64,000 bases of DNA from Nymphaea colorata. Taxonomy: Eukaryota; Streptophyta; Magnoliopsida; Nymphaeales; Nymphaeaceae. Shown piece after piece: positions 19,310 through 33,000 of this stretch (positions within the stretch are counted from its first letter, which is position 1; the number at the start of each line of letters is the position of its first letter). The position numbers and the translations under genes were made by a program. The stretch is taken from assembly GCF_008831285.2 (NCBI RefSeq), contig NC_045141.1, forward strand, positions 3,613,224 to 3,677,223. Direction: 5' to 3'. The notes beneath the pieces were generated by a model. It saw only the letters and a list, made by a program, of their open reading frames with translations, ran no database searches and was not told the origin of the DNA.

Positions 19310-21870
19310 GGGTTGAGGATTTTCACCCCATCAGTGTCAATAAGTCGATACAAGTTGTGGGGGAAGAGCTTCCTTCATGACATAAGGTCCTTTTCAATTG
19401 GGGAGATCATTTGCCTTTGGGCATGCCCCTATGATGAGCTATAGATTAAAGGACTAGATCATTCACTTTGAACTTTCTTTTGATGACAGATTTTGCATAG
19501 TGCCGAGCTACCCTTTTGCGGTAGGCTTCAGCATGTTTCATAGCTTGTAACCTTCTTTCATCAAGGAGATCGAGCTATGTCAATCTCTTTCGTTTCTATT
19601 TACTTATGGGGAGCTTGATTATGGCAACAAATTTCATTGTTGGTTTTTGAATGTGTAATAGGAACACCATCTCTATTCCACATACTAATTGGACCTGTGT
19701 GGTGTATGTGGGTGTCCAAATCGTGGTTTGATATGCCCAAAGTGCATTGTGTTTTTCTTATGCCAATCTTGGCCTACATCAACAGACCTTCCTAAGTCAC
19801 AAATCAAAATCTTGTTAGTTTCTTTTGCATGTCTATTACTCTGGGAGTAATATGGGAAAAAAGTGAAGTTATATTTGATATTTTTGATGGAGACTATGCA
19901 TTTTCTCATTCTTAGAATGAGTGTCGTTGCCTGAAACAATGTCATGAGGAATGTCGAATCTGCATAAAATGTTTTGGTGGATGAATGACACTAAATGTCA
20001 TCCTTCAACTGTTTTTAGAGTGACGTTTTGAAGCAAGAACATTGATTAAGTAGACCATGCTGAAGCCCCACATCAAGAAAGGTCCTGGTGAGCTAACCAA
20101 ATAGAGGTAAACTGCTTGGGCATGTATTGAAGGTGCATGCAATTGACATTTAATGTACTTCTTTACAAATTGGTAGCAATCTTTTTGTATAGTAGACTAG
20201 TAGTATTCAGCCCTAATTATTTGTTTGACTTTGATACCCTACATGGTCTTCACAAATTCCTTCATGGTTCTCTTGGATAATTTATAGTGCTTCTTGTTTA
20301 TCAAGATGTCAAGCATATTCTGCATTGAATCCTCTTCTGTAGAGAACTCATGCGAGAATAAAATCTATTGTAGATATATATATCTCAATGCCGTTCATGC
20401 TTTAGAGGACATTTCTGGTAGAAATGTCCCATTTTATGTAACATTTAATGTTTTGATACTATGGTGCTTCTTCACTTTTTGTTTAGAGCACCAATTCTAA
20501 TATGATGTATGCAGATTGTTCTAGTTTTTCAACCTCGAAAGATCTGAATGATTTTTCAAGTTTAAAAGTGATGGTGGAGCCTAAGCTAGCTAAACAATCT
20601 ATGATTGAGTTTAATTCTCGTTTGATATGTGATAATTGACATTTCTTGAATTGCTCTATGAGCGATGTTGCCCATTTTTAATAAGGAATCAATGTTTGAT
20701 ACTTAACTTGCCAGTCATCATTGACTTGATTGACAACTAAGAGTGAGTCTTCAAAGACATGAACTCATCATACTTTGGATTTGATGAGCATTTTGAAACC
20801 TTCAATCAACGCTTTGTACTCTGCCATGTTGTGTGTACAAGAAAAGTTTAATTTGAGTATGAATCAACTCATTTTTGGAGTGATGAAAAGTATTCTGATC
20901 ATGGCTCTCTCGATGCCTTTGGAGTCATCAAAGTACATATTCCACAACTGATCTTGTTCAATCATTACAATCTGTTCATCTGGGAAGTCATCATTTATTT
21001 GGAATTCTTCTAATAGGGGGAACTCTGCCAATTGATATGTAATGGCTTGTCCATATTGATTCTTGTGATACATAGTCCAGATTGTACTGTATCAATAGGA
21101 CTTGTCACTTGGCTATCATCTCATTAAGAATGGTTGTTCAAGGATATATTTGAGTGGATTAAGTTTAGATAAACTTTGTACTTCATAGTATAGAAGGTAG
21201 TATCTTAATTTTTAACACATCCAGACAAATGCTAAGCGTGTGTTCTCCATGTGAGGGTAATTCTTTTTGTATTGTATGAATGTTTTGTAGACATAGTAGA
21301 TGGAATATTATATAATCCATTCTTGTATTGTGCCAGTAAGCCATCACAAGCTGAGTGATTAACTGTGATGTATAGTAATAGTTGTTTGCCTAAAACTAGG
21401 GCTTTAAGTTTGAAGGATCAAGGAGATACTTCTTGATCTTTTAAAATGGTTGTTGGCGTTCGAGACTTCATCCAAATTTAACTCATTTTCTTATGAGTTG
21501 ATTGAATGGTTTGCATCTCATAGCCAAATTAGATATCAGTCTCCAAACTGATTGGATTTTACCTTACGAACTGCACAACTCTTTTACATTAGTGGGTGGT
21601 GGCATATTAATGGTTGTCTTTGCTTTAGCTGGGTCCATTTTGATCTCCTTTTGCTGACCATGAACCATAGAAATTTTCCATATTCTACCCCAAACATGCA
21701 CTTTTACAGGTTTAATATAAGTTTGTATTGTATGAGTTTCCAAATACTTGAGAAAGGATATTCAAGTAATTATCTCCTATTTTTTATTTGATTAGGAAAT
21801 TGTCAACATAAGCATCCATACGGTTCTGCATTTGATAATGTAAGAGGGTCATAACTGATCACATTGGGAT
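19310..21870 (-). pseudogene. Tat-type Gypsy pol remnant (RT, RNase H, integrase)
   Basis: Read on the minus strand from the right: RT palm AYVDNFLIK (about 21800; the YVDD box is changed to YVDN), then MDPAKAKTTINMPPPTNVKE, the thumb/connection, KNQYGQAITYQLAEFPL, RNase H motifs MAEYKALIEGFK and SLLVVNQVNDDWQVKYQ (about 20840-20690), then integrase pieces (CQLHA zinc-finger part, DWHKK, and the C-terminal KHAEAYRKRVARHY, FKVNDLVL near 19560-19440). RNase H before integrase is the Ty3/Gypsy order. The many stops and frameshifts mark an old dead copy. The 5' half (gag, protease, RT fingers) is absent beyond about 21870. Confidence 0.88.
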
Positions 21871-22999
21871 CTGCACAAAGTCAAAGTAAGGAATCTTGTG
21901 AAGTTGGTTGAAGAATGACCTCATTTTCCCCTTCAAAACTCAAAAATTCAAATTTTATGGGTAGTAAGAAATTTGGGATCAGCTTGAGGTCATGTCAAGC
22001 TGAGAAATGCTCTAGTTACTCAAATATTAGGCAATTCTCAGAAATTTGATGATAATCCCCATTTTTTAGTTGAGAGTGACAATAATTAGGGACAAAATGG
22101 TCACTTTTGGTAATGGCGACCTAGGTGATCTAGGTCTAGGTGATCAATGCTGATGTAAAGTATGCTTACATGGTTTAGTAGTGACCTTTGTTCTTGAAAC
22201 TTGGTTTTTGAAAACCAATTTGGAAAACTCATGGTGAAGCATAAAATGGTCAATTGGACTTGTGATAATTTTAGGTGTTCATACTACTACTGAAAGGAAA
22301 AACTTAAGCTAAAAATGTTCTCTAAAAGATAAAACTTTAGTGCACAGAAAGTACGAGTTACAAGTCATATAAGCTGATTGCATTTTTTTATCATTAAATC
22401 ACTCCATCATCCACCTGTCCAATGACTAACCAAACACTTGCTGCTAGGGCTGCAATGCTCTTATGGTGAAAATGTTTACAGCTGGAAATAGGCAATGACA
22501 AAATCTATGCAAACATTCAACACACATGAAGATGTGAACAACCAAAAATATATGAATCCCATGGACTTGTGTCATCACACATACACAATGATTGATTAAC
22601 CGGAATGCAGCCAAAAAAAAAAAAACTTCCCCTATTTTAACCCTACTTTGCTATTTTCTTGGATGTGATTGCTTTTTCATTCCAAATATAATTGTAGAAA
22701 AACCAACACTTGTAATATAGGATAACCATGAAGAATATGAAGAACTTGACGAAAACTTGAATGATATAGTTTTCTAAGAGGATTGGTAGTATATGGTTAT
22801 TGAACCTAAAAACAACTTTCACAACCATAGAATGTTTCATGTAAGCAATTGCTTGACCTGAATTATATAAGAAAATATTCTTCAAAACAATATTTATTTG
22901 ATTTAGTTCATCAAATGATTTAGTGAACAGAATATTTTGTTGAGGGTGATCTAGAAAGCGAGAGAAAAAAAAGTAATCGACAGAATGAAGAAAGAAGCG
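21871..22999. other. Unassigned DNA between the Gypsy remnant and the LINE
   Basis: No domain or terminal repeat recognised. It may include further decayed RT sequence just right of 21870. 22600-22920 is A/T-rich. Confidence 0.3.
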
Positions 23000-25640
23000 C
23001 CAAAGTAAAAAATGGAGTTTGACGACCCTACTGTGCTCCCTCCTCTAGGATTTTCAGAAGAAAACATTCATGGCAGTGGAGATCATGATTAGGGAAAAAT
23101 CATTGTGAGACCAAGGGCTTGGATGAACCTTCATGGGCAAGCATTGTAGCCAGTAGTGAGACGAAGATGATCAATGTCTCCCTCCATTAGAAGTTGTTGA
23201 AAATCAAGGTTGGCCAAGAATTGTGATCCCTAATGCAGATTATCTATGGATGGCCAAGGCTTTTGAGTGGTTGGTAGTTGACTGCTTCATCAGTGTTTCA
23301 TCAAAGGTAAGCATTGATTACAGATTTGCATTTCAAGAGCTCTTTTGCTTATGGAAGGGTAGGGTTTCAGTCATGTTTACTACTTTAGCAGAGTTGCTTC
23401 CTAATATGTGTTGCTAAAGAAAAAGAAGTTGATGTAGCAACGATGAGAAGATCTTGGGAGAAAATCCTAGTGACTAGTAGATCGAGAGTAGGAGTGATTG
23501 ATCCTCAAGTTAGGTGGGCATTTTGATGCCCCCGAGAACAAGAGACATTGGAATTTCGGATGGTGCTAGGCCTCCTACTTGATGGAATCATTCTGATTTT
23601 GGAGAATGAGGATCTCTTTGCTCCTCATCCAATCACGGTCTCTCGACCATTCAAGGCCAGCATTACCTGACTTCAAGGAGAAAATTTCTTTTCATGCTAT
23701 TTTCATTTAAGTGGTCCCATTCCGTGTCCCATCCTAGGAAGCATTACTCCCTTTCTTTTTTGGTAACCAGTGAGCTATAGCGATGGTACTCTCTGGGAGA
23801 GGATATAGTAAGTAGATCGAGAGGTTGTTCTGTCCCTTGTCCCCGAAGATGGATAATATGTTCTCATACAATGTTGCTCCAATTTGACCTAGCTGGAGAG
23901 CAATTCCAGTCCATGGCAGAGATCGCCCCCTCTTCCCAATAGGAATGGAAATTGACCCTTGCCCTGGCCCCCTTACTCGTCCACCCAACCAAGTCAGGCA
24001 GCAAGAGGAAGAAGAGGCTCGAACATTCAGACCAAAAGAGTCAATCAGGCGCCGTTATCAGGTGCTATACAACGACGTGGTATTCCTTGAGCTTTGGCTT
24101 GAGCACTTTGAACTCTCCTCGACATTGATTGGGCTTTGCTCATGACGTGACATGACACAGAATTCAAAGTTGTGGCTGGACCCTGGCTTGTCAAAAAGAC
24201 TGGATTTGACTATCAATCTTCGTCGAGGACCAAACCACAATCTTGAGTAAAAAAGAGAAGCCTAACAGAGGTAGTGCGACTGTCTGCAATTGCATCTGCA
24301 TAGGTTGGACTCATAGGTTTGGAAGTCGCTTCTCTTTGGGTTCACCTCCATGGTCTACACCGATTCTACAAAATCACTGTGCATTTTAGGGTGTTGCAAA
24401 GAGCCTTATGTGGCAACTAATTGAGGTTGATGGAACTACAAGTGAGGTTTTGAGGAGTGTATTTGCATGAACATGGACGGATACAATGTTGAATGCTCCT
24501 CTCATATTAGAGGTAGAGCTTGAATTAGGGAAAGATCTAAAAATGCAGGCACTTGTCATTGAGGGAAGAATAAGGTTCTACCGAGCATATGAAGTGAATT
24601 TGCATGGCCTAACAATGCCAAAGAAACTCAAAAAAGAAGTACAGAAAAGGCTGTATTTGTTCCAATGAGAAGAAAAAGAGCAAAGGCCAAATCGGGTGAG
24701 GGTTCTATAGGAGAAAACAGATCTCAGATCTTGTAGGAGGTGGGTGAACCAATGGAAGATGGGGCTGAAATGACTTTGAGATTGTAGAAGAAGCTCCTTC
24801 GGATTTGTCAAAAGCCTAGGTGGATAGAATTGGTGATAGCTCTACAGCAAGAAAAAGAACATTCGCAAAAATGCTTCGTCTAGGGGATGTTCTATTGCAA
24901 GTTCTGGGTGAAATTAAGAAAGAGGGGTCTCATAATGCATTTGGGCGCAAATAGAGCCATGTGAGATGGGCGTGAAAAGTGAAAGTCCCCAGCATTTCAA
25001 ATTCAAAGCAAAAGGTGAAAATGGGGATCAATTGATCAGCTTTGTTGAAGCCAATCCTGGGCCTTCTAAGAATGAAGTTAAAGGGAAGATAGCGAGGGAC
25101 TCTTTGCTATAGATAGACAAAACCAAGAAAGGCATTGCAGTAGATAGACAAAAACAAGAAAGGCAAGGCAAGGGGTAATAGAGAAGCAAAAGGTAGAGAG
25201 GTCTTGCAAGATGTCAATAATAAAAGTGTATGCTTCCTAGACTTGTTAGAAAGTATAAAGGGGTAAGGAAGCACCTTTCCTTGGAATAGGAGTTCGGGGA
25301 GTCTTCCTCCAGGATTAATGGAAATGTTTCCCATCTAAATGGAAGTCCTACTTGAAAGATTCAAAGTCTGGCACGAAAGGCTGCCCAGGCTAAATTGTGG
25401 AGGCTGATCAATGACTTGTGCCTAGCAGTTTTCTTTATTTTTGGTCCAATGATGATTGTGGCTAGGTTTGAATTGTGGAAGAAGAGGATCGATAGGTATG
25501 CTGTTGCTGCAAATGGAAGGAGAATAATGGCTTGGTGCATGTGATCGCAAGCTAGGATCCTACAAGAATAAATGGGAGAGTTGTAATGACATTTCCAAAA
25601 GTTGGTTTTCATCAATTTCTCAATGCTGAAGGAAGGGGAG
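23000..25640 (+). other. Possible 5' part (ORF1 region) of the LINE, not recognisable
   Basis: It lies directly upstream of the LINE endonuclease and is continuous with it in base composition. Open frames on the plus strand are short and broken, and I could not see a zinc knuckle or another ORF1 domain. Calling it LINE ORF1 rests on position only. Confidence 0.3.
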
Positions 25641-28600
25641 CAGGCCATGATTGGTAGTCTATATTTTGTCTATCCTTAGCCAAAACCTTCTGCCTAGGCT
25701 ACAAGCATTGATGATGAGTGACAGGGATGCATGTCTATTGATGGGTGACTTTAATGCTATGCATGAAAGAGGTGATAAGATACGGAGGAACCTACTGTTA
25801 TATCTTACCATGTGTATAATAAACTCATTTGAGACTGTCACCTCATGGAGTTGGAAGACCAAGCAAAGAGGAAGTTTACTTGGTCTAACAATCATAGAGG
25901 CGAGAAGAACATTGTGTTGACTGGTAGGTCATTAATGCATATTGGAAAGAAAAGTGGATGGAAGGCAATCATTAAAGGTTCTTTCAAGGACTGTTTCATA
26001 TCACTGCCCACTGTTATTTTTTGTAGAATGTGGACAACAATTTTCATGGCGGTTTTTCTCTTTTAGATATTTTGACCACTGGAGTAGATTGGTAGAACGA
26101 AAGAACATTGTTTAATTGGCCTAGAACCAGATTGATTGGGACTGCCCAATGATAAAAGTATTGTGTAAATTGGAGAGAACTCACAATGCTTTGCCAAAGT
26201 GGGGCAAACTATTTTATGGGGACATGGTAGTGATAGTTTTCAATTTGAAGAAAGTGGTAGACATGAATCAAGTGAAAGTAGAGATGGGGAACAAGAATGC
26301 GATCAGCTGCTATAGGAGGAACTAGCCTTGATGCTGGAAGAAGAAGATGATATGCTTAGACAAAAAGCAATGGTCAAGTGGTTGTAGGGAGGTGACCAAA
26401 ACCCAAGATTCTTTCGTGCCATGGTAAGAGAGAGGAAAGTGAAGAACTCTAACTCTAAGCTGGAAAAAAATGGTGTGATTTTAGTAGCTCTAGAAGAGAG
26501 TTGAAAGGCATGTACAAATTTCTTTCAAGACCTGATGGGCAAGGAGGAAGGCTCAAGAGAGATTTTGGAGATCTCTACACTGGTCCTTGTGTGTCAGTGA
26601 TAGAAAATGAAGCCCTTAACCAACTTCTTTTAGCTGAAGAGGTTAAGATGGCAAGTTTCAATAATGATGGATTAAGTGCACCTGGTATTGATGGTTGCCC
26701 ATGCTCATTTTATAAAACCCACTGGGAAATTGTTGGTAGTGATATCAATGCCGCAGTCCAAAATTGCTTCATTGGTAGCAAGATAGTTAGAAACTTTAAT
26801 AGAACAATTGTAGTGTTGATCCCTAAGGTCCCCAATGCAATAAGTGTTCAGCAATTCTTGTCAGTTGCATTAAGCAATTTTTTGTACAAAATATTGACCA
26901 AGGTTGTCGTCAATAGGATGAGATTGATTGTTGATAGGATAATCAGTAGTGAGCAGTTGGCATTCCTTCCAAGTAGGAAGTTGTATGAGAATGCAATCCT
27001 TGCTTATGGAATTGTATGACAATGCAATCCTTGCTTATGGAATAGTCCAATCTATGGATAAAGCAATAGGAGGGGCCTACGTCTAAAACTAGTCATTGGC
27101 AAAGCTAATGACAAAATGAATTGGTCTTTTTTGAGGAAAGCTGTAAGTGTTAGTGTTCAATGAAAGATGGATTTGCAGGGTTATCAAGTGTGTCAATATA
27201 ACCTTAGCTTTTGTCATAGTGAACTGACGAGATTGGAGAATTTTTTTTATATGTGAAGAATCTTGAGGCTGGTTGATCTGTTATCACCACCACTTTTTGT
27301 TATTGTGATGGAGGTCCTACATCATTCTGTGATGAGAAGAGTTGAATAGCACCTGATCAAGCCTCCTCTAATTCATGGTTTAGGAGTGTGCCCATTCATG
27401 CTAAACTTTGCTGACAATGTTAGAATTTTCTATGGAGGGGAGGATAATTTAGTCCAAGAGCTTCATTTTTTCTGTGACAAGCTTTAGGAAAAGGTGAGGT
27501 TGGGAGCTAACCCTATGAAATTTGTTATCGTCCCTTACAACATGGTAAACGAAGTGACAGTTAGAATTGTTACTACCTTCCGATGAACTTTTGAAGAACT
27601 ACACCTAAAATATCTTGGTCTCCCAATATTTTGAAGAAAAATGTTGGTGTCCTATTGTGAAGAGTTGATTGTCAAGGTGGATCAGCCACTTGCATCTTGG
27701 AAAAGAAATTTCCTATCTTATGCAGGCAAAGTGTGCTTGATTAAGCACATCTTGCTTTACATCATCAAATTCCAGAGCGGGTTGTTTAAATTGTCCATGA
27801 AAGGGGTTGATCTGACTATGACAAATTTTCTATGGGGGGATACGATGGACCGAAATGGAGCAACTTGTCACTTGGAAGAATATTTGTGGTCTGTTGATGA
27901 TGATGGTGGGGGCGTTGTTAGATTATAGGAAATGAATAAGGCCAGTCTTGGTAGATTGATGCCGAGAATTTGTCAAGGTCAGCAACTATGGACTCATGTA
28001 ATCCGTAAAAAGTACTTGAGATTCCATAGTTTGTGGTCATTAAAGTACTGTAATAAGGCTTCGTATTTTCTCAAAGAAGCTAGATCAGGTGACATAGTGG
28101 AAATGTGAAGTGGTAGGTAGGGGATGGAGAAATCAAATTCTGGATGGGTGACTAGGTTCTAGCTGCTTGTATAGTCTGATCTCTTTTGAGAAGTATGAGG
28201 CTTTTAAATCTAGCCAATGAATAAGAATTAGAGAATTTGTTAGCTCTGAGGTCCAATATGGGTCCAAGCTTCAGAGGTTTTGCTCAAATTTTCAAATCTC
28301 CACTCCTTTGGTTTCAAATGGTTGTGATTCCCTTCTCCTAAGGAAACTATGGGCAACTATGATCTTAATGTTTTATGGGGTATGTGCAGAAAGAAGGATG
28401 ATAAAGTGTTATGGCATAAATGGGTTTTGGGTAGACGAATGCCACCCAAGAGCCCAATGGTTTGTATACGTGGCCACTTGGGGAAGATTAGCCACCTCAT
28501 CTAGGCTTAAATGAAAGGGTTGTTCTGGCTAATCGATGTTATGTCAATCATCAATGTGAGGAAAATGTATATGCACTTATTTTTCATGTGTGCCTTGGCT

Positions 28601-28790
28601 AACAATATCTGGGATTGGCTGCATCAGAAATTTAAAAAGCAAAGGAAACCTCACCTGGAAATGAGGAGAGAACTTCAAATATGGTTTGCCAATAGACACA
28701 AACATGCTGGCTTAATGTTTACTGGCATACTTCATACCATCTTGTCATTTGGAATTTATGGATGATTTGAAGTAAGTTTTTGGTGGATAA
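25640..28790 (+). pseudogene. Plant L1-type LINE ORF2 remnant (endonuclease, reverse transcriptase, zf-RVT)
   Basis: The endonuclease part shows ACLLMGDFNAM (25730-25765) and KFTWSNNHRG (25870-25900). The RT part (26500-27930) shows SAPGIDGCPCSFYK, RTIVVLIPKV, EQLAFLPSRKL and PPLFVIVMEVLHHSV, then FADNVRIFYGG where the family has a second catalytic Asp, then LKYLGLPIF, LASWKRNFLSYAGKVCLIK and NFLWGD. A zf-RVT-like tail (28300-28700) has HLFFMCALANNIWDWL. Several stops and frameshifts break the frame, and a 31-bp tandem duplication lies at 26981-27042. The copy cannot encode active enzymes. No poly(A) tail or target duplication was found. Confidence 0.87.
26981..27042. repeat. 31-bp tandem duplication in the LINE RT
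   Basis: Two head-to-tail copies of a unit starting TTGTATGA and ending CTTGCTTATGGAA, with one mismatch. The 31-bp length shifts the RT frame. Confidence 0.92.
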
Positions 28791-30009
28791 AAGATGGGGG
28801 GTTTTGAGGAACTGATGATGAAAATTTGGAGATGCTATGAGGAGCATTACAGATTCTATCTTAAAAATTCCCCTGAAGGTCTCAAAGCATGAGAAATTTG
28901 GATGAAGATAGGCATTATTGCTGAAGACTGGCCTTGTTTGCCTGAAGATGCTATGTGTATTCAAATGGCAGTTTGTTGTATTCAAATGGCAGTTTGTTGA
29001 TCTCATGGAGAAAAACAAAACTTGTAACACTGATATCTATCCAGTCAAATGTGAACTTTTTTAGGGCATTCCTGAGAGACTAAAAAGTGACTGTGTAATT
29101 GGATAGGGAACATGGATGTAATCTTGAAAGAAGTTAAGGTTAGGCTAGTCAATTACTAATGTAAAGATCAAGGATATTAATCAATATTAGGATTGTTGAC
29201 CTCTTAATTACCAAATTAATAATGATTAAATTAGTTGATTGCCTAAATAAGTTCTTAAATTTACAGATTAATCATTGATTAATCGTGATTAGCAATGTTA
29301 ATAATTGGGATTTAAATGACACTTAAACAAAAGACTAGGGTGGAAAAGAGGTTTATTAATGATAGGATTAATGACGTTAAACTAGGATTAAGACCTACAG
29401 ATTCGCTAAGTTAATGATGGATAAAGAAAATTAATCTAGAATTGGGACACCTTAATTACATGTTAATGTCTGATTAAGTTAGCTAATCACATTATTGAAT
29501 TAGTTAGACCATTCTTAACTAATATTTAACCATAATTGACAATATTAATCACCTTGATCCATATTATGGACTTAGATTTGGACTTGGATGGGTCCAAGAT
29601 CCACCCAACATCCCTTCATGTGGGATGGTGTGCACCATTTTTTGCTCCAAAATAAGAGTTGGGGTGAAAGAGAGACAATGAGACGGAAGAAAAAAAAGAG
29701 AGTGACAAATTGAGGGGGGAAGAGTGAAGCTAGGGAAGAAGCTAAGTTGTACGCACATGCACGCAAGTAGTGGTGAGCAGAGCATGGTCGAAGAAGCATA
29801 TACATGTTTAGAGGAGAAAAATCACTGGCACATTCTAATTTTGGGGTTTCTCTTCAATTAATTTCACTTAATTTGAAGATCATGATTATTTGACCGTTGC
29901 AAGTAGCACTTTTTTTTTTCATAAATCATGCTCCCTTCGTACGTGACACCGGTTCCATGGTCTTGAATTGAAAAAAGAGCTTAACTATTGAGATTTTGCA
30001 TAGGGATTT
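28791..30009. other. AT-rich spacer with a TTAAT-dense block, no gene
   Basis: 28957-28998 is a 21-bp tandem duplication. 29150-29570 is unusually dense in TTAAT/ATTAA words with short inverted pairs (for example GATTAATCATTGATTAATC). 29600-29830 is purine-rich on the plus strand. No ORF of interest. Confidence 0.4.
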
Positions 30010-33000
30010 TGTGAACACCCAAAATTTTCATAAGTTCAAATGACTATTTTACCCTTCAACCTAAGTTTTCAAATTCCAAGAACAAAGGCTATTTCTGAAC
30101 CAAACAAGCACATTTCATTTCAGCATTGAGCACCTAAACCTAGATCACGGTCACTCAAGCTAAAAAATACCATTTTACCCCTATGTCTTGGCATCTTGAC
30201 TTGAAAAGCAAGAATTTTTGCCAATTTTTTGAGAGTTGCCTAACATTTGAGCAATTAGGCCATTTCTCACCTTTACATGAACTCAGGAATTGTTAGAGCC
30301 AGCACATTAGAGTTATCTCACCTCGAAGTCAACTCTAGCTCAACTAGATCATTGAAACCAAGCACCTGCCAAATCTGGAGCGCCAAGATCATGTTGATCC
30401 AAATTGAGTTGAATGTAAGCTCTTATCAATCCTACAAAGTATTTCCTTAGTTACACTTTTCGAGGCCCTGGAGCTCTTTCTCTCCCGTGAGCTGAAACCA
30501 AGCTAAGATCATGTTTCGTAGTTTGGTTTAAGTTCATTCATCTTGGTTTGAGATCAATTTAGTTCTAAGCTCTTTCTCTTTCTTGCTTTCAAGCGTTTGA
30601 GCTGAATTTTGAACTCAACTTGATAAAGTGAGCTAAAACCGAACTATGATCATGTTTGTCGAGCATAAATCACTTTTTCCTTAATTTAGTTTGAGCTCAT
30701 TCATCCTGGTTTGAGTTCAATTCAGTTCTAAGTTATTTCTCTCTCCTATTTTCAATGGTTTAGTTGAATTTAAGTTCAACCCAATAGATTGAGCTGAAAC
30801 CGAGTTATGATCATGTTGGTCATGTATAAATCAAATCTTCCACTAGATTTGTTTGAGTTCTTTCTTGTAGTTTGAGCTAAATTGAGTTCTAAAGGCTATG
30901 AAATTCATTCCTAGTACTTGCTGCACTCCGTAAACTACTATTGAGCTCAATTTAGTAGAATTAGATCAAATTTTCCAATATCTTAGCATATCCATATAGC
31001 TAAGCAGCTTATACAAGCACCCTCAAATCAACACTAGATTTTTATGGCCCTGCATGGTATTCCTTTATAAGTATGACATTTACAACTTTAATTAGATTTG
31101 ACTTTTAGAAAAATCTGAGTGGAAGCTTTGAGTAAAATTTTGACCAAAGCTGATAAAACAGAAAGCTTATAGACTGGCTCAGTCAGATTGAGAAAATTCA
31201 TCCAGAACTCTAGAATTATATACACAGATAAAATGGTAATTTTTCTTTTGAGCCATATTCTTATGCATAAACATAAGGCATAGCTACATATACATTGGTT
31301 TATGGTTCTCTTTGATTTCTAGAACCTTGGTTCAAACCAATCTCCTTATTTGAACTTGCTTCAGCAAAAAAATCACACACATGGGTATTTTAGTCATTTT
31401 CACTATTCACATGAATCTGCTAGAGCTCAGCCTACCCCAATTTCTCACTAAACAAGGTTTTCCAAAAATAGCACTCAATCTGAGCCTAGTAAACCTACAG
31501 CTAGCCTGTGTCTGAACCTAGTTTTCAAAATTTAACCTAGCCCAGGTTGAACCAGGTCCAGGCTCATGCCATTTTAGATTTCAATTAAAAATTCATGACC
31601 AAGATTTCATATATGGATCTCATATCCAAGCCTCATATCTGAGATCTATTTTCATAGATCTGGATTCATGATTCCAAATTTTAAATCTCAAATATCAAAT
31701 CATGATCTATTTCTCATTATCATATCTGGATCCATCTTCTACAATTTTCTTAAGATCTGGACACTGATCTAAGTCTCAGTATCAAACCCATATCTTGGAT
31801 CCACATATGAGGTTAATGCACATTGTATTTAAAAAATGTAATGTGATCTTTTCACACCACATTTAATGTCAATTCACACAAAAGGACTTGAAACGTGTCA
31901 AATTCTTTAATGAACACACTAACACTGACACAATTTGAGCCAGTATCCATATGTTGTCGAAATTAACTTTTTTTTGTTCCATATTTGTTTTAAATGATGG
32001 TTTCAATGTGTGTTTTCTCCATGCCCAATGTCAATCTCAACTCTTTACCAAGAATTGATCAACACTTCTCCATGCACAGACAATGACACAACAAACATTT
32101 TTCTAATTGAAAACACATTTTACATTATGGTTTTGATGTTTTGAGAGGAGAGAGAAGGACAAAAGTTTAGTCCATACGACAAATCCCAAGATGGTTGATC
32201 TTCTCCTCTCCTATAAATAGGGACTCACCCCCTTCTCTCTTCACACCATGAGCTTGCCTAGAGCCCATATAATCTGGTAAAACTCCATAGTACTCAAAAG
32301 GTTTACCTCAAACAAGTTAAATTTTAGTTTTTGGGTTTAGGTCTTGGTTTGGGCTGCATAAGCACTCAACCTAGACCCTACCAGGCTCAGTACATAGTTC
32401 TGGTAGTAGGCTCACACAAATCTCTAGGTTTAGGTTATTTTTGTCATTCCGCTTCATTTTTTTAGTTGCAATTTAGTTGCATCTTCTTTAAATGATTTAA
32501 AAAACCCCAGGTTATATTGGCGTGGAGTCCAAACCTAGTACAGCTCTTTAAGACCTGGCCCAGACCTCTTTGAGAGCCTACTACCTATAAACCTAGTCTC
32601 ACAGCCTAGATTCTACCTTAACATCCATCCATATAAGATGAATGAAATCTATATCATGAATCATATGGTTTGATTAAAGCTAAACAGATTTACTCTAATT
32701 AAACATATCCCCTTGTAGTTTCAAACCTAGCTTACAATTCTTGGATTTTAACTCAAAAGTATTGGATTCAAACTATGAAACTTATGTTGATATAAACCTT
32801 GATATTAGGCCCAATTGTAGCACACTTAGGTTTGGATCCCAAGTATTGGATTTTATATCTCAAGTATTAGAGTTTGGATCTTAAATTATAGTTATTGCAT
32901 TATGAACCTAAGTTTTTGGGTCACAAAGCTTAATTTGGATCTTGGATCTTAGACACAAGATTTTGAATCAGATTCTAAACAATAATCCTTGATTTTAATC

